From positions 2,542,001 to 2,606,000 of the forward strand of contig AP026073.1 of NCBI GenBank assembly GCA_024349765.1: a stretch of 64,000 nucleotides of DNA. Direction: 5' to 3'. The notes below the pieces were generated by a model. That model was not told where the DNA came from. It did not search any database and saw only the letters and a list, made by a program, of their open reading frames with translations. The DNA is from Streptomyces nigrescens. Lineage in GTDB: Bacteria > Actinomycetota > Actinomycetes > Streptomycetales > Streptomycetaceae. Position 1 is the first letter of the stretch. Each line of letters opens with the position of its first letter. Of this stretch, positions 24,485 through 33,882 are shown piece after piece. Made by a program: the position numbers and the translations under genes.

Positions 24485-25486
24485 ATGGAGGCCACCGACA
24501 GGGACACGGACACCGGCGGGAAGCAGACCGGCCGGGGCGGCGCCACCGGGAAGGCCGCCGGCAGGGCCCGCAAGGGCGGTACGAAGACCGTGCGGGCGGG
24601 CGGCCGGACCGTGGAGGTGCACCGCCCGGACAAGGTGCTGTTCCCGGACGACGGGCTGACCAAGGCCGATGTCGTCGACTACTACCGCCGGGTGGCCGCG
24701 GCCATGGTCCCGCACCTGCGGGACCGCCCACTGATGCTGGAACGGCTCCCGGAAGGGCTGGACGGGCCGCACTTCATGCAGAAGGAGACCCCGGACCACT
24801 ACCCCGACTGGATCCGCCGCGAGGAGGTCGCCAAGGAGGGCGGCACCGTCACCCACCCCGTCTGCGACGACAAGGCCACCCTGCTCTACCTCGCCGACCA
24901 GGCCTGTCTCACGCTGCACCGCTGGCTGTCCCGGGCCGGCCGGCCCGACCACCCGGACCGGCTGGTGTTCGACCTCGACCCGCCGGGCTCCGGCTTCGAG
25001 CCCGTACGGGAGGCCGCGCGGCAACTCGTCGGGCTGCTGGACGAACTCGGGCTGCCGACCATGCTGATGACCACCGGTTCGCGCGGGCTGCACGTCATCG
25101 TCCCGCTGGACGGCCGCGGCGACTTCGACACCGTGCGCGGCTTCGCCCAGGACGTGGCGGAGGTGCTGGCCGGGCGCCATCCGGACCGGCTCACCACGGC
25201 CGTGCGCAAGAAGGCCCGCGGCGACCGGCTCTACCTGGACGTCCAGCGCAACGCCTACGCGCAGACGGCCGTCGCCCCCTGGTCGCTACGGGCCAAGCCC
25301 GGCGCCCCGGTCGCCGTGCCGATCCGCCACGAGCAGCTCGACGACCCCGAACTGACCGCACGCAGCTGGTCGTTGAAGGACGTGGCGGGGGTCGTGGAGC
25401 AGGCCCGGGCCCGGCCGTGGTCGGCGGTGCCGGCCCGCGGGCGGTCGCTGCGCGCGGCCCGCAAGCGGCTCGACGCCCTGCGCTGA
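24485..25486 (+). CDS. Stand-alone LigD-type DNA polymerase/primase (NHEJ)
   Basis: 333 residues. After a basic 45-residue head comes the archaeo-eukaryotic-primase-like LigD POL domain: VHRPDKVLFPDDGLTKADVV, HFMQKETPDHYPDWI, catalytic DLDPPGSGFE, SRGLHVIVPLDGR and LYLDVQRNAYAQTAVAPWS. It fills gaps at broken ends with Ku. Only the POL module is present; ligase and nuclease modules are missing, as in many Streptomyces stand-alone copies. No ribosome site, so probably leaderless. Function is supported by Ku at 22344-23324. Confidence 0.9.
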   Translation: MEATDRDTDTGGKQTGRGGATGKAAGRARKGGTKTVRAGGRTVEVHRPDKVLFPDDGLTKADVVDYYRRVAAAMVPHLRDRPLMLERLPEGLDGPHFMQKETPDHYPDWIRREEVAKEGGTVTHPVCDDKATLLYLADQACLTLHRWLSRAGRPDHPDRLVFDLDPPGSGFEPVREAARQLVGLLDELGLPTMLMTTGSRGLHVIVPLDGRGDFDTVRGFAQDVAEVLAGRHPDRLTTAVRKKARGDRLYLDVQRNAYAQTAVAPWSLRAKPGAPVAVPIRHEQLDDPELTARSWSLKDVAGVVEQARARPWSAVPARGRSLRAARKRLDALR

Positions 25487-25487
25487 G

Positions 25488-25520
25488 GGGCCGCCGGCCC
25501 GGTCAGTTGGCCGGCGGCCC
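25488..25520. terminator. Hairpin between convergent ligD-like and cation efflux genes
   Basis: GGGCCGCCGGCC (25488-25499) and GGCCGGCGGCCC (25509-25520) pair perfectly over 12 bases with a nine-base loop. It overlaps the stop codon of the minus-strand gene and follows the ligD-like stop directly. Confidence 0.65.
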
Positions 25521-26624
25521 GCTGCCCGGAGCGTTCGGTTCGCCGGGCCGTCCCTCGACGTTTCGTCGCGGCCCGTGCCGTTCGCGGTCGGCGAGCACCG
25601 CCTCGTCGAGCAACTCGCGCTCCCGGCGGGCCCGTTCCCGGTCCCCGGCCGAGGCCTCCGTGACGTCCAGGAAGATCTGGTCGGCGACCGGCCAGCGCCG
25701 CCGGATCTCCGTCTTCACCCGGACCAGCACCTCCTCGACCTCCTCGCTGTCCAGCCCGCCGACGAGGTCGATCCGGGCCGCGATCAGCGTCGACCGGGTG
25801 CCCAGCCGCATGGTCAGCAGCGTCGTCACCGCGTCGATCTCCGGCTGCCGGTCCAGGAACCGCGCGATCGCCTGGCGCAGCGCCGGGTCGGCGGCCTCAC
25901 CGATGATCCGGCCGCGGGACTCCTTGGCGAGCTGGTAGGCGACGTACATCAGCAGCGCCCCGATGACCAGCGACGCCCAGCCCTCCCACGCCACCTCGCC
26001 GGTGAGCAGGTGCAGCCCCACCCCGGCCATCGCGACCACCACGCCGAAGCAGGCGGTGGCGTCCTCGGCCAGCACCGTCCGCAACGCCGGGTCGTCGCCC
26101 GCACGGATGGCGCCCAGCATGGTCCGGCAGCTCTGCCGCGCCTGGCCGCGGACCTGCGCCAGCGCGCGCAGCAGCGACGAGCCCTCGGCGAGCAGCGCGA
26201 CCAGCAGGACGACCAGCCCGACCGTGTAGCCCGTACGGCTCTCCGAACCGCCCGAGCGCAGCGCCTCGACGCCCTGGAAGAACGAGAAGCAGCCGCCCAT
26301 GACGAAGATCCCCACCGCGGCGAGCAGGGACCAGAAGTACCGCTCCTTGCCGTAGCCGAACGGGTGCCGGGAGTCCGGCGCGCGGGTGCTGCGCTTGAGG
26401 GAGGCGAGCAGGAAGAGCTCGTTGAGGCTGTCGGCGACCGAGTGCGCCGCCTCGGAGAGCAGCGCGGGCGAGCCGGCGATCAGCCCGCCGACCACCTTGG
26501 CCACGGCGATCACCAGGTTCGCGCCGAGCGCCACGAACACGGTGACCGCGGTCCTGGCGTCCGCCCCGTCCTGCGACCCGTCGTGCGTCTGGTCCTGCGT
26601 CTCGTCCTGAGTCCCGTTCGACAC
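25503..26624 (-). CDS. Cation diffusion facilitator family transporter
   Basis: 373 residues. A short head of QDETQDQTHDGSQDG-like repeats precedes the CDF fold: helix I VFVALGANLVIAVAKVVGGL, the metal motif HSVADSLNE, HPFGYGKERYFW, a second motif DATACFGVVVAMAG and a C-terminal cytoplasmic domain. It resembles the eukaryotic SLC30A9/ZNT9-like group. It exports a divalent cation, probably zinc or manganese, by proton antiport. GTG 26624 is preceded by CGGAGGC; upstream in-frame sequence lacks a ribosome site. Confidence 0.9.
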   Translation of the reverse strand: MSNGTQDETQDQTHDGSQDGADARTAVTVFVALGANLVIAVAKVVGGLIAGSPALLSEAAHSVADSLNELFLLASLKRSTRAPDSRHPFGYGKERYFWSLLAAVGIFVMGGCFSFFQGVEALRSGGSESRTGYTVGLVVLLVALLAEGSSLLRALAQVRGQARQSCRTMLGAIRAGDDPALRTVLAEDATACFGVVVAMAGVGLHLLTGEVAWEGWASLVIGALLMYVAYQLAKESRGRIIGEAADPALRQAIARFLDRQPEIDAVTTLLTMRLGTRSTLIAARIDLVGGLDSEEVEEVLVRVKTEIRRRWPVADQIFLDVTEASAGDRERARRERELLDEAVLADRERHGPRRNVEGRPGEPNAPGSGPPAN

Positions 26625-26776
26625 CGCGTGCCTCCGGTGGTCGGTCGGCCGGCCGACGCGAAGCGTAACCGCCCGCGGCCCGGCGCGCACCCGGGCCGAC
26701 CGGTTGGTTCCGGTAGGGCGGAGGGGGCAGCCTGGAAGGGGCGGAGCCCCGCGACCCGACGACCGAGGAGCCGGCC

Positions 26777-27433
26777 ATGGGCGGACCATCCGACCGGGCC
26801 GTTGCCCGCACGCTGCTGGAGCGGCACGGCACCACCTACGCCGAGGAGAGCGGCATCCGGCTGCGCAACACCCCGCAGCCGCTCTACCAGGTACTGGTGC
26901 TGGCCCATCTGCTCAGCGCCCGGATCCGCGCCTCCGTGGCGGTGGCGTCCGCCGTTGCGCTGTTCGAAGCGGGTCTGCGCACGCCGCGGCGGATGGCGGA
27001 CGCCACCTGGCAGCAGCGGGTCGACGCGCTGGGGGAGGGCGGCTACCGGCGCTACGACGAGCGGACCGCCACCCAGCTCGGGGACGCCGCCCAGCTGCTG
27101 CTGGACGAGTACGGCGGGGATCTGCGGCGGATGCGGGACGCGGCGGACGGCGACGCGGGCGCGCTGCGTACCGCGCTGCGCAAGGTGCCCGGCCTCGGGC
27201 CCGCGGGCTGCGACATCTTCCTGCGCGAGGTGCAGGGCGTCTGGCCCGAACTCGCCCCCTGCGTGGACGGCAAGGCCGTCCAGGGGGCCGGGCGGCTGGG
27301 CCTCCCGGGGGACGGCCGCGAGCTGGCGCGGCTGGTGGGGAGGGACGAACTGGCGGCGTTCGCCTCGGCGCCGGTGCGGGCCGCGCTGGACAAGTCCGTG
27401 GTGGACGACGTGCGCGCGGCGGCGGACGGCTGA
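26777..27433 (+). CDS. HhH-GPD superfamily endonuclease-like protein
   Basis: 218 residues of the endonuclease III/DNA glycosylase fold: LYQVLVLAHLLSARIRASVA, and the helix-hairpin-helix LRKVPGLGPAGCDIFLREVQ. The C-terminal iron-sulphur cysteines of endonuclease III are absent and the usual catalytic Asp region reads PCVDGKAVQGAGRL. Small members of this group are annotated as endonuclease but uncharacterised. The nearby Ku and LigD polymerase genes suggest DNA repair. It starts 12 bases after the GAGGAGCCGGCC site. Confidence 0.78.
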   Translation: MGGPSDRAVARTLLERHGTTYAEESGIRLRNTPQPLYQVLVLAHLLSARIRASVAVASAVALFEAGLRTPRRMADATWQQRVDALGEGGYRRYDERTATQLGDAAQLLLDEYGGDLRRMRDAADGDAGALRTALRKVPGLGPAGCDIFLREVQGVWPELAPCVDGKAVQGAGRLGLPGDGRELARLVGRDELAAFASAPVRAALDKSVVDDVRAAADG

Positions 27434-27475
27434 GGAGGCCGGGAGCCCCCGGCGACCGGCAACCGCCGCCGGCCG

Positions 27476-29290
27476 TCAGGCGATCAGGGCTCCCAGCAGG
27501 GTCACGCCCGCCAGGAACCAGGCGATGTAGTCGCCGACGTGACCGGAGTGCATACGGCGCAGCGGAACGGTCCAGCGGGCCACATCGTCGCGCACCGGCC
27601 GCCGTACGGTCCACAGCGCGAGCCCCGCGGCCAGTGCGGTGGCCACCAGGCCCCACAGCACCCCGGAGGCGGTCCAGTGCGGCGGGGGAGTGGGCACCGG
27701 CTCCGCCGCCCGGCCGTGCAGCACCGCCGCGAGATAGCCGGCGTGGTCGGTGAAGGCGTCCGCGGCCTGTCCGATGCCGGTCCGCAGCCCGGGGACCAGC
27801 CCCACCGCCAGGGCCGCGGCGAGCAGTACCGCCGGCACGGTGAGCATGGTGTCCGGGATCCGGGAGAGCGGACCGCCCCGGGTCTCCGGCTCCTCCTCAC
27901 CGGCCGTCTCGTCGGCCGGGTGCCGACCGGCGTCGGCCGGCCGGGTGCCCAGCCCGAGGAACACCCGGGCCCCGGCCCGCAGCACCGCGCCGCCGGTGAC
28001 CGCCGACACCAGCACGAACAGCGCGGTCGCCCAGCCGCCCACGGCCTCCTCGGTGACCGCCTTGCCCAGCGCGGTGCCGAACGGCGGCAGCCCGGCCAGC
28101 GCCAGCCCGCCGGCCCCGAACAGCGCGCCCACCCACGGCAGTTCGCGCCCCCGGCCGTGCAACTGGTGCTCGTCGACGCTGGCGAACCGGTCCAGCAGGA
28201 TGCCCACGCACGCGAACAGCGCCGCCTTCACCCCGGCATGCCCCAGGACGTACACCGCGACCCCGCCGACCCCCGCCGGGCTGAGCACCGCGAGACCCAT
28301 CAGGAACAGCCCGGCGTGCGCCACCGTGGAGTACGCGAGCAGCCGCTTGAGGTGGCGCTGCTGCCAGCACATCAGCGTGCCCAGGACGGCGGTCAGCACC
28401 CCCAGGGCCAGCAGCGCCCGGTGGGCGTCGGCAGCCGGCATCCCGCCTGGACCGGCGAACACCGTCCAGTACACCCGGGCCGCGCCGTACAGCCCCAGCT
28501 CGACCATCACGCCCGACATCAGCATGCACACCGGTGTCGGGGCCACCGCATGGGCGTCGGCCAGCCAGAAGTGGAACGGCACCGCCGCCGCCTTGACCAG
28601 CAGCCCGGTCACGACCAGGGTGAAGCCGGCGATCAGCAGCGCGTCCGGGGTGCCGGGCGATCCGGCGAGCGCGTTGCCGATCTGTGCGAAGCCCAGCTCG
28701 CCCGTGTGCGCGTAGAGCAGGCCGATGCCCAGCAACGTGGTGTAGCCGCCGAGGGAGTTGACGACGCCGAAGACCAGGGCGCCCTGGACGGCCCGCGCCT
28801 CCTCCACCCGGTAGCCGGTCAGCGCGTACGCGACCACGCCCATCAGCTCGAAGAACACGAAGGCGTTGAAGAGGTCGCCGGTGAGCGTGAATCCGCACAT
28901 GCCCGCCTGGAAGAGCAGCACCAGCGCGGGGAACGAACCGGCGTGCCGGCGCGGCGGCTCGGCGAAGTACCGCCAGGCGTACGCGAGCGCCGCCAGCACC
29001 AGCAGGGAGACCAGGGTGGCGAGCCCCAGGCCGGTCCGGTCGCCGACCAGCACGATGCCCACGCTCACCCCGTTGTGCGGCCGCCAGCCGCCCACCCACT
29101 CGGCGGGCTGCCCGGCCGACGACCCGGTGGCCGCCAGCGCGAGCAGGGCGAGCACCGCGGCACCGGCGGCGAACAGGCAGCCCAGCGTCTCGGCGGCGAA
29201 CCGGGGCAGCCGCCGGCCCGCCCCCACCAGCAGCGCCGCACCGAACATCGGGGTGATCACGATCAGCGGCAGGGTCTGTGCGACGCTCAC
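27476..29290 (-). CDS. mrpD: Mrp-type Na+/H+ antiporter subunit D (proton-translocating)
   Basis: 604 residues with about 14 membrane helices of the NuoL/M/N antiporter family: [19 protein letters not shown], the proton-path [20 protein letters not shown] with conserved lysine and histidine, and [20 protein letters not shown]. Last gene of the mrp operon; its GTG start overlaps the mrpC stop (GTGA). In the absence of a MrpA N-terminal domain it is the only large antiporter-like subunit here. An acidic loop lies at about 540-570. Confidence 0.92.
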   Translation of the reverse strand: MSVAQTLPLIVITPMFGAALLVGAGRRLPRFAAETLGCLFAAGAAVLALLALAATGSSAGQPAEWVGGWRPHNGVSVGIVLVGDRTGLGLATLVSLLVLAALAYAWRYFAEPPRRHAGSFPALVLLFQAGMCGFTLTGDLFNAFVFFELMGVVAYALTGYRVEEARAVQGALVFGVVNSLGGYTTLLGIGLLYAHTGELGFAQIGNALAGSPGTPDALLIAGFTLVVTGLLVKAAAVPFHFWLADAHAVAPTPVCMLMSGVMVELGLYGAARVYWTVFAGPGGMPAADAHRALLALGVLTAVLGTLMCWQQRHLKRLLAYSTVAHAGLFLMGLAVLSPAGVGGVAVYVLGHAGVKAALFACVGILLDRFASVDEHQLHGRGRELPWVGALFGAGGLALAGLPPFGTALGKAVTEEAVGGWATALFVLVSAVTGGAVLRAGARVFLGLGTRPADAGRHPADETAGEEEPETRGGPLSRIPDTMLTVPAVLLAAALAVGLVPGLRTGIGQAADAFTDHAGYLAAVLHGRAAEPVPTPPPHWTASGVLWGLVATALAAGLALWTVRRPVRDDVARWTVPLRRMHSGHVGDYIAWFLAGVTLLGALIA

Positions 29291-29634
29291 CCCCGCAGCT
29301 CCGACAGCTCGTCCGGGTCCACCGTGCGGTGGCGTTTGGCGACCTGGATGACCAGGGAGAGCAGCAGCGCGGTCACGGTCGCGCCGATGACGATGTCGGT
29401 CAGCGTGAGCGCCTGGACGATCGGATCGACGACCGGGCGCGAGCCCGGGGCGATGTCGGAGAACACCGGCGCGGTGCCGCCGGAGCGGTAGCCGACGGCC
29501 AGCAGCAGGACGTAGGTCGACGACTGGCAGACCGCCAGGCAGCCCACCGCGTGGATGAGATTGCGGCTGGTCGCCAGCCCGTAACACCCCATCAGGAACA
29601 GCCAGCCCGCGACCACGTACGGCGCTGCGCTCAT
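29287..29634 (-). CDS. mrpC: Mrp antiporter subunit C (NuoK-like)
   Basis: 115 residues with three helices like NuoK/Mnh[41 protein letters not shown] and [20 protein letters not shown], plus [14 protein letters not shown], the MnhC hallmark. ATG overlaps the mrpB stop (ATGA) and its end overlaps mrpD. Part of the membrane complex exchanging Na+ for protons. Confidence 0.93.
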   Translation of the reverse strand: MSAAPYVVAGWLFLMGCYGLATSRNLIHAVGCLAVCQSSTYVLLLAVGYRSGGTAPVFSDIAPGSRPVVDPIVQALTLTDIVIGATVTALLLSLVIQVAKRHRTVDPDELSELRG

Positions 29635-30383
29635 GCCCGGCCCTCCGCCTCCTCGTCCGTACTCACGATCTCCACCGCCTGGTCCAGGAACCGGGCCAGC
29701 AGCACCACCACCCCGGCGGCGACCTCCACGCCGATGGCGGCGTTGAGCAGCGGGACGGTGCCGCCCGAGGCGAGGGTGTTGAAGGTGCCGTAGGGCAGGA
29801 AGTTGCCCAGGAACGCCCAGCCCGCCGGCAGCGCCGCCGCGCCCACCAGGACGTACGCCGCCTCGCCCGCGGCGTCCGCCACCTCGTACAGCCCGAGCGG
29901 CCGGATCCGTTCCAGCGCCCGGTAGTCCACCGCGATGTACAGCAGGTGCAGCGAGGTCGCCACCACCACCCCGCCCTGGAAACCGCCGCCGGGGCTGAGC
30001 TGGCCGTGCGCGACGATGTACAGCCCGATCAGCAGGGTGACCGGCAGGGCGAACAGCGCGTAGCGGCGCACCGACGGCGCGACCCGGGCCGGCTCCGGCT
30101 GCTGCCGGTCCTCGTCCCGGGTCTGCCGCAGCAGGACGACGGTGCCCAGGACCGAACCGAAGAGGATGGACTCCTCGCCGAGGGTGTCCAGGGCCCGCTG
30201 GTCGAAGTTGACCGAGGAGATGGTGTTGGCGGTGTGCCGGGCGAGCGCGGCGCGCACCGCCCGGTCGCCGTAGGGGTGCCGGTGGCCGCCGAACGACGGC
30301 AGGTCGAGGCAGGCCAGGACGTACAGCACCGCCACGCCCAGCCCGCCCAGGGCCAGCACCCACATCCGCAGCCGCATGGTCAT
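29631..30383 (-). CDS. mrpB: Mrp antiporter MnhB-domain subunit
   Basis: 250 residues. Roughly 1-100 contains a first hydrophobic helix and [18 protein letters not shown], similar to the C-terminal end of MrpA (MbhE-like). Residues 105-245 are the MnhB domain: [39 protein letters not shown]. The gene thus joins an MrpA tail piece to MrpB, as in split Mrp/Mbh operons. Overlaps both neighbours by four bases. Confidence 0.9.
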   Translation of the reverse strand: MTMRLRMWVLALGGLGVAVLYVLACLDLPSFGGHRHPYGDRAVRAALARHTANTISSVNFDQRALDTLGEESILFGSVLGTVVLLRQTRDEDRQQPEPARVAPSVRRYALFALPVTLLIGLYIVAHGQLSPGGGFQGGVVVATSLHLLYIAVDYRALERIRPLGLYEVADAAGEAAYVLVGAAALPAGWAFLGNFLPYGTFNTLASGGTVPLLNAAIGVEVAAGVVVLLARFLDQAVEIVSTDEEAEGRA

Positions 30384-30649
30384 TCCCGCTCCTCCCGGCG
30401 CTCGCTGCGGGCCTTGCGGCGCACCTTGCGCACGGACAGCAGCACCATCAGCGGCGTCAGCGCCGAGCCGACCGCGAGCTGGGAGAGCGCCACGTCGGGC
30501 GCCTGCAGCAGCAGGAAGAGGGCGGCCAGCGACAGCCCGAGCAGGGACAGCACGAACGACTGGCGGACGGGATCGCGCACCAGGACGGCCCCGGTCCCCG
30601 CGGCGGCCACCAGCAGCAGGCCCAGCAGCACCGGCAGTTCACCGGTCAC
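30380..30649 (-). CDS. DUF4040 (MbhD-like) antiporter subunit
   Basis: 89 residues with three helices, corresponding to the small domain between the NuoL-like part and the end of MrpA: PVLLGLLLVAAAGTGAVLVR, LSLLGLSLAALFLLLQAPDV and ALSQLAVGSALTPLMVLLSV. As a separate gene it is typical of Mbh-like or split Mrp operons. GTG 30649 overlaps the previous gene by 11 bases. The end is strongly basic ([16 protein letters not shown]). Confidence 0.88.
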   Translation of the reverse strand: MTGELPVLLGLLLVAAAGTGAVLVRDPVRQSFVLSLLGLSLAALFLLLQAPDVALSQLAVGSALTPLMVLLSVRKVRRKARSERREERE

Positions 30650-31133
30650 CGGACATCCCCTCCGCGGGGGCGCCGCGCCCGTGCCCCATGGCCGCCGCGG
30701 CGTGCACGGCCCGGGTCGCCACCCAGGACCCCAGCGCCAGCAGCACCCCGATGATCAGGAGCTTCACCATCGCCCGGCCGGGCCCGGCGGCGGCGCTGAG
30801 CGGCAGCACCACCGCGGCCACCGCGACGTAGTTCCCCACCGTCAGTGCCCGCAGCCGGCGCTCCCCGGGCGGATGGTCCGCCAACTGGTCGGCGAGCAGC
30901 CGCACGAAGAGCAGCGTCCCGGCCGGGCCCAGCACCGAGAGCACCAGCGCGGTGTCGACATAGGCCGGACGGGCGAAGCCCTGCGCCAGCAGCAGGAAGA
31001 CCAGGCTGAGGAGCGTGGTCGCGACGTTCTGCGCGGGCACCCGCCGGCTCGCCCGCCCGGTGGCCACGCCGCAGGCGGCCGGCGCGAAGCCGCACAGCAG
31101 CAGCGCGGTGCCCGCGGCGGTCCACCCGTTCAC
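30639..31133 (-). CDS. Fused MrpF-like and truncated MrpG-like antiporter subunit
   Basis: 164 residues. The first 85 match MrpF: three helices ending YVDTALVLSVLGPAGTLLFV RLL. The remaining part (VGNYVAVAAVVLPLSAAAGP and MVKLLIIGVLLALGSWVATR) looks like the second half of MrpG, without the LLRLPDVYARLHA motif. MrpF is normally about 90 residues, so the extra 75 support a fusion. GTG 31133 overlaps the stop of mrpE. The alternative is an MrpF with an unrelated two-helix extension. Confidence 0.75.
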   Translation of the reverse strand: MNGWTAAGTALLLCGFAPAACGVATGRASRRVPAQNVATTLLSLVFLLLAQGFARPAYVDTALVLSVLGPAGTLLFVRLLADQLADHPPGERRLRALTVGNYVAVAAVVLPLSAAAGPGRAMVKLLIIGVLLALGSWVATRAVHAAAAMGHGRGAPAEGMSGDR

Positions 31134-31306
31134 CGGTCGCCGACCGCACGCCGGGCCCCGCGGGCCGCCGCGGCGGCGAGCAGTCCGGCGCCCGCACCGA
31201 CCACCCACTCCAGGGTGTCGACGGGACCGATCAGCACGATCCACAGCAGGGTCAACGCGGCCCACCAGCCGAGGAGTTCACCCCCGGCCGTCAGCGCTCG
31301 CACCAT
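31130..31306 (-). CDS. Very short MrpE-like antiporter subunit (58 residues)
   Basis: Translates from ATG 31306 to MVRALTAGGELLGWWAALTL and LLWIVLIGPVDTLEWVVGAG, ending GARRAVGDR. GGGAGGTGGG precedes the start, and its stop overlaps the next GTG (GTGA). The first position in an mrp operon and two hydrophobic helices suggest MrpE, which is usually about 160 residues; this one keeps only the N-terminal part. First gene of the operon, with a SigB-type promoter candidate 27 bases upstream. Confidence 0.75.
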   Translation of the reverse strand: MVRALTAGGELLGWWAALTLLWIVLIGPVDTLEWVVGAGAGLLAAAAARGARRAVGDR

Positions 31307-31332
31307 CCGCCACCCACCTCCCTGCCGACCGG

Positions 31333-31357
31333 GTACCCGGGCCTCAGGCTCACATGC
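31333..31357 (-). promoter_or_regulatory. SigB-type promoter candidate for the mrp operon
   Basis: Minus strand: GCAT (31357-31354), 15 bases, GGGTAC (31338-31333), an exact GNNT-N15-GGGTAC match. Transcription would start near 31327, giving a leader of about 20 bases that contains the GGGAGG ribosome site of the mrpE-like gene. Of the three strong candidates this has the best geometry. Confidence 0.6.
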
Positions 31358-31428
31358 GACGACGTGGCCGCCCCGTCACCGCGCCGCGCACTACTCCGTC
31401 GGGGCGCGCGGCGCGAGCGGGCGGCGGG

Positions 31429-33840
31429 TCAGCCGGACCAGGTCCAGTCGGCGACCTCGGGCAGATCCGTGCCGTGCTCCCGGATCCAGGCGTGGTGGCG
31501 GGTGCGGACGTCCGCCATCGCCTGGCGCAGCGCGACCGCGCGGACGCCGAGGCCGGGCACCCGGTCGACGACGTCCATCACCAGCCGGTAGCGGTCGAGG
31601 TCGTTGCGGACGACCATGTCGAAGGGCGTGGTGGTGGTGCCCTCCTCCTTGTAGCCGCGGACGTGCAGGTGGGGATGGCCGGCCCGGCGGTAGCCGAGCC
31701 GGTGGATCAGCCACGGGTAGCCGTGGTACGCGAAGATCACCGGCCTGTCGCGGGTGAACAGCGCGTCGTACTCGGCGTCCGCCATGCCGTGCGGATGGGC
31801 CCCCGCCGGCAGCAGCCGGGCCATGTCGACGACGTTGACCACCCGCACGGCCAGCTCGGGCAGATGACGGCGCAGCAGGTCGGCGGCGGCCAGCGTCTCC
31901 AGGGTGGGGACGTCGCCCGCGCAGGCCAGCACCACGTCCGGCTCGCGGCTGCCGTCCTCGGTGCCGGCCCACTCCCAGGCGCCGGCGCCGCGGGCGCAGT
32001 GCGCGTTGGCCTCGTCGAGGGAGAGCCAGTCGAAGCTGGGCTGCTTGCCGGCCACGATCACGTTGACGTAGTCCCGGCTGCGCAGCGCGTGGTCGGCCAC
32101 CGACAGCAGGGTGTTGGCGTCCGGCGGCAGGTAGACCCGGACCACCTCGGGGCTCTTGTTGAGGATGTGGTCGACGAATCCGGGGTCCTGGTGCGAGAAG
32201 CCGTTGTGGTCCTGGCGCCAGACGTGCGAGGTGAGCAGGTAGTTCAGCGAGGCGATCGGGCGCCGCCAGGGCAGCCGGCGGGACGTCCGCAGCCACTTGA
32301 TGTGCTGGTTGACCATCGAGTCGACGATGTGCGCGAACGCCTCGTAGCTGGAGAACAGGCCGTGCCGCCCGGTGAGCAGATAGCCCTCCAGCCAGCCCTG
32401 GCACAGGTGCTCGGAGAGCACCTCCATGACCCGGCCGTCGCGGGCGAGGTGCTCGTCGGTGTCCAGCGTCTCGGCCTGCCAGGCCTTGCCGGTGACCTCG
32501 TAGAGCGCCTCCAGCCGGTTGGAGGCGGTCTCGTCCGGGCCCACCACCCGGAAGTCCCGGCGCTCGGCGGTGGCCGCCATGATGCCGGACAGCAGACCGC
32601 CCAGGATCCGGGTCGGCTCGTGCAGCGCGGTGCCGCGCTTGTCGACCTCGACGGCGTACCGCTCCAGCGGCGGCACCGGCAGGTCCCGCAGCAGCAGTCC
32701 GCCGTTGGCGTGCGGTGTGGCGCCCAGCCGGCGCGGCCCTTCGGGGACGCAGGCCAGCACCTCCGCGGTGGGCCGGCCCTGCGGGTCGAAGAGCTCCTGG
32801 GGCCGGTACGAGCGCAGCCAGTCCTCCAGCTGCCGCAGGTGGCCGGGGTTGTCGCGGACGCCGGCCAGCGGGACCTGGTGGGAGCGCCAGGTGTTCTCGA
32901 CCGGCTTCCCGTCGACCTCGTGCGGGCCGGTCCAGCCCTTGGGCGTGCGCAGCACGATCATCGGCCAGCGCGGGCGGTCGGTGAGGCCGTCGTGGCGGGC
33001 CCGGCGCTGGATGTCGGAGATCCGGTCCAGGCAGCGGTCCAGGGCGGCGGCCAGCGCCTGGTGCACCGCCGTCGGGTCGTCACCGGTGACGTGCACCGGC
33101 TCGTGTCCGTAGCCGCGCAGCAGCGCGTCCAGCTCCTCCTCGGGGAGCCGGGCCAGCACCGCGGGGTTGGCGATCTTGTAGCCGTTGAGGTGCAGGATCG
33201 GCAGGACGGCACCGTCGTGCACCGGGTCGAGGAACTTGGTGGCGTGCCAGGACGCGGCGAGCGGGCCGGTCTCCGCCTCGCCGTCGCCGACGACGCAGGC
33301 GACCAGCAGGCCGGGGTTGTCGAAGGCCGCGCCGTAGGCATGGGTGAGGGAGTAGCCCAGCTCACCGCCCTCGTGGATCGACCCCGGCGTCTCCGGGGCG
33401 ACATGGCTGGGGATCCCGCCGGGGAACGAGAACTGGCGGAACAGCCGGGACATGCCCTCGCCGTCCCGGGTGACGTCGGGATAGGTCTCCGCATAGGTGC
33501 CGTCCAGCCAGGAGTTGGCCACCACGGCGGGACCGCCGTGGCCCGGCCCCCAGACGCACAGCGCGTCCAGGTCGCGGGCCTTGATGACCCGGTTCAGATG
33601 GGTGTGCACCAGGTTCAATCCGGGGGAGGTGCCCCAGTGGCCCAGCAGCCGGGGCTTGATGTGCTCGGGGCGCAGCGGCGCTTCCAGCAGCGGGTTCGCC
33701 ATCAGGTAGATCTGCCCGACGGACAGGTAGTTGGCGGCCCGCCAGTGCGCGTCCAGCGCGCGCAGCTCCGCGGCGTCCAGCGGCCCCGGTGCCGCCGACT
33801 CCCCCGTTCCGGGCGCTGCCGGGGCGTGCGCGTCGGACAT
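31429..33840 (-). CDS. Phosphoketolase
   Basis: 803 residues, thiamine-diphosphate enzyme splitting xylulose 5-phosphate and/or fructose 6-phosphate with phosphate to acetyl phosphate and a shorter sugar phosphate. Visible are [52 protein letters not shown] and the ThDP motif [17 protein letters not shown], with [13 protein letters not shown]-type text ([20 protein letters not shown]) in the second half. Full length for the family. GAGGAGC ribosome site. Only 42 bases separate it from the F420-dependent dehydrogenase upstream, so they share a transcript. No acetate kinase gene is in view. Confidence 0.95.
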   Translation of the reverse strand: MSDAHAPAAPGTGESAAPGPLDAAELRALDAHWRAANYLSVGQIYLMANPLLEAPLRPEHIKPRLLGHWGTSPGLNLVHTHLNRVIKARDLDALCVWGPGHGGPAVVANSWLDGTYAETYPDVTRDGEGMSRLFRQFSFPGGIPSHVAPETPGSIHEGGELGYSLTHAYGAAFDNPGLLVACVVGDGEAETGPLAASWHATKFLDPVHDGAVLPILHLNGYKIANPAVLARLPEEELDALLRGYGHEPVHVTGDDPTAVHQALAAALDRCLDRISDIQRRARHDGLTDRPRWPMIVLRTPKGWTGPHEVDGKPVENTWRSHQVPLAGVRDNPGHLRQLEDWLRSYRPQELFDPQGRPTAEVLACVPEGPRRLGATPHANGGLLLRDLPVPPLERYAVEVDKRGTALHEPTRILGGLLSGIMAATAERRDFRVVGPDETASNRLEALYEVTGKAWQAETLDTDEHLARDGRVMEVLSEHLCQGWLEGYLLTGRHGLFSSYEAFAHIVDSMVNQHIKWLRTSRRLPWRRPIASLNYLLTSHVWRQDHNGFSHQDPGFVDHILNKSPEVVRVYLPPDANTLLSVADHALRSRDYVNVIVAGKQPSFDWLSLDEANAHCARGAGAWEWAGTEDGSREPDVVLACAGDVPTLETLAAADLLRRHLPELAVRVVNVVDMARLLPAGAHPHGMADAEYDALFTRDRPVIFAYHGYPWLIHRLGYRRAGHPHLHVRGYKEEGTTTTPFDMVVRNDLDRYRLVMDVVDRVPGLGVRAVALRQAMADVRTRHHAWIREHGTDLPEVADWTWSG

Positions 33841-33882
33841 TCTCAGCTCCTCACGATGGTGGTGTGCGACGGACGGTGGGGC

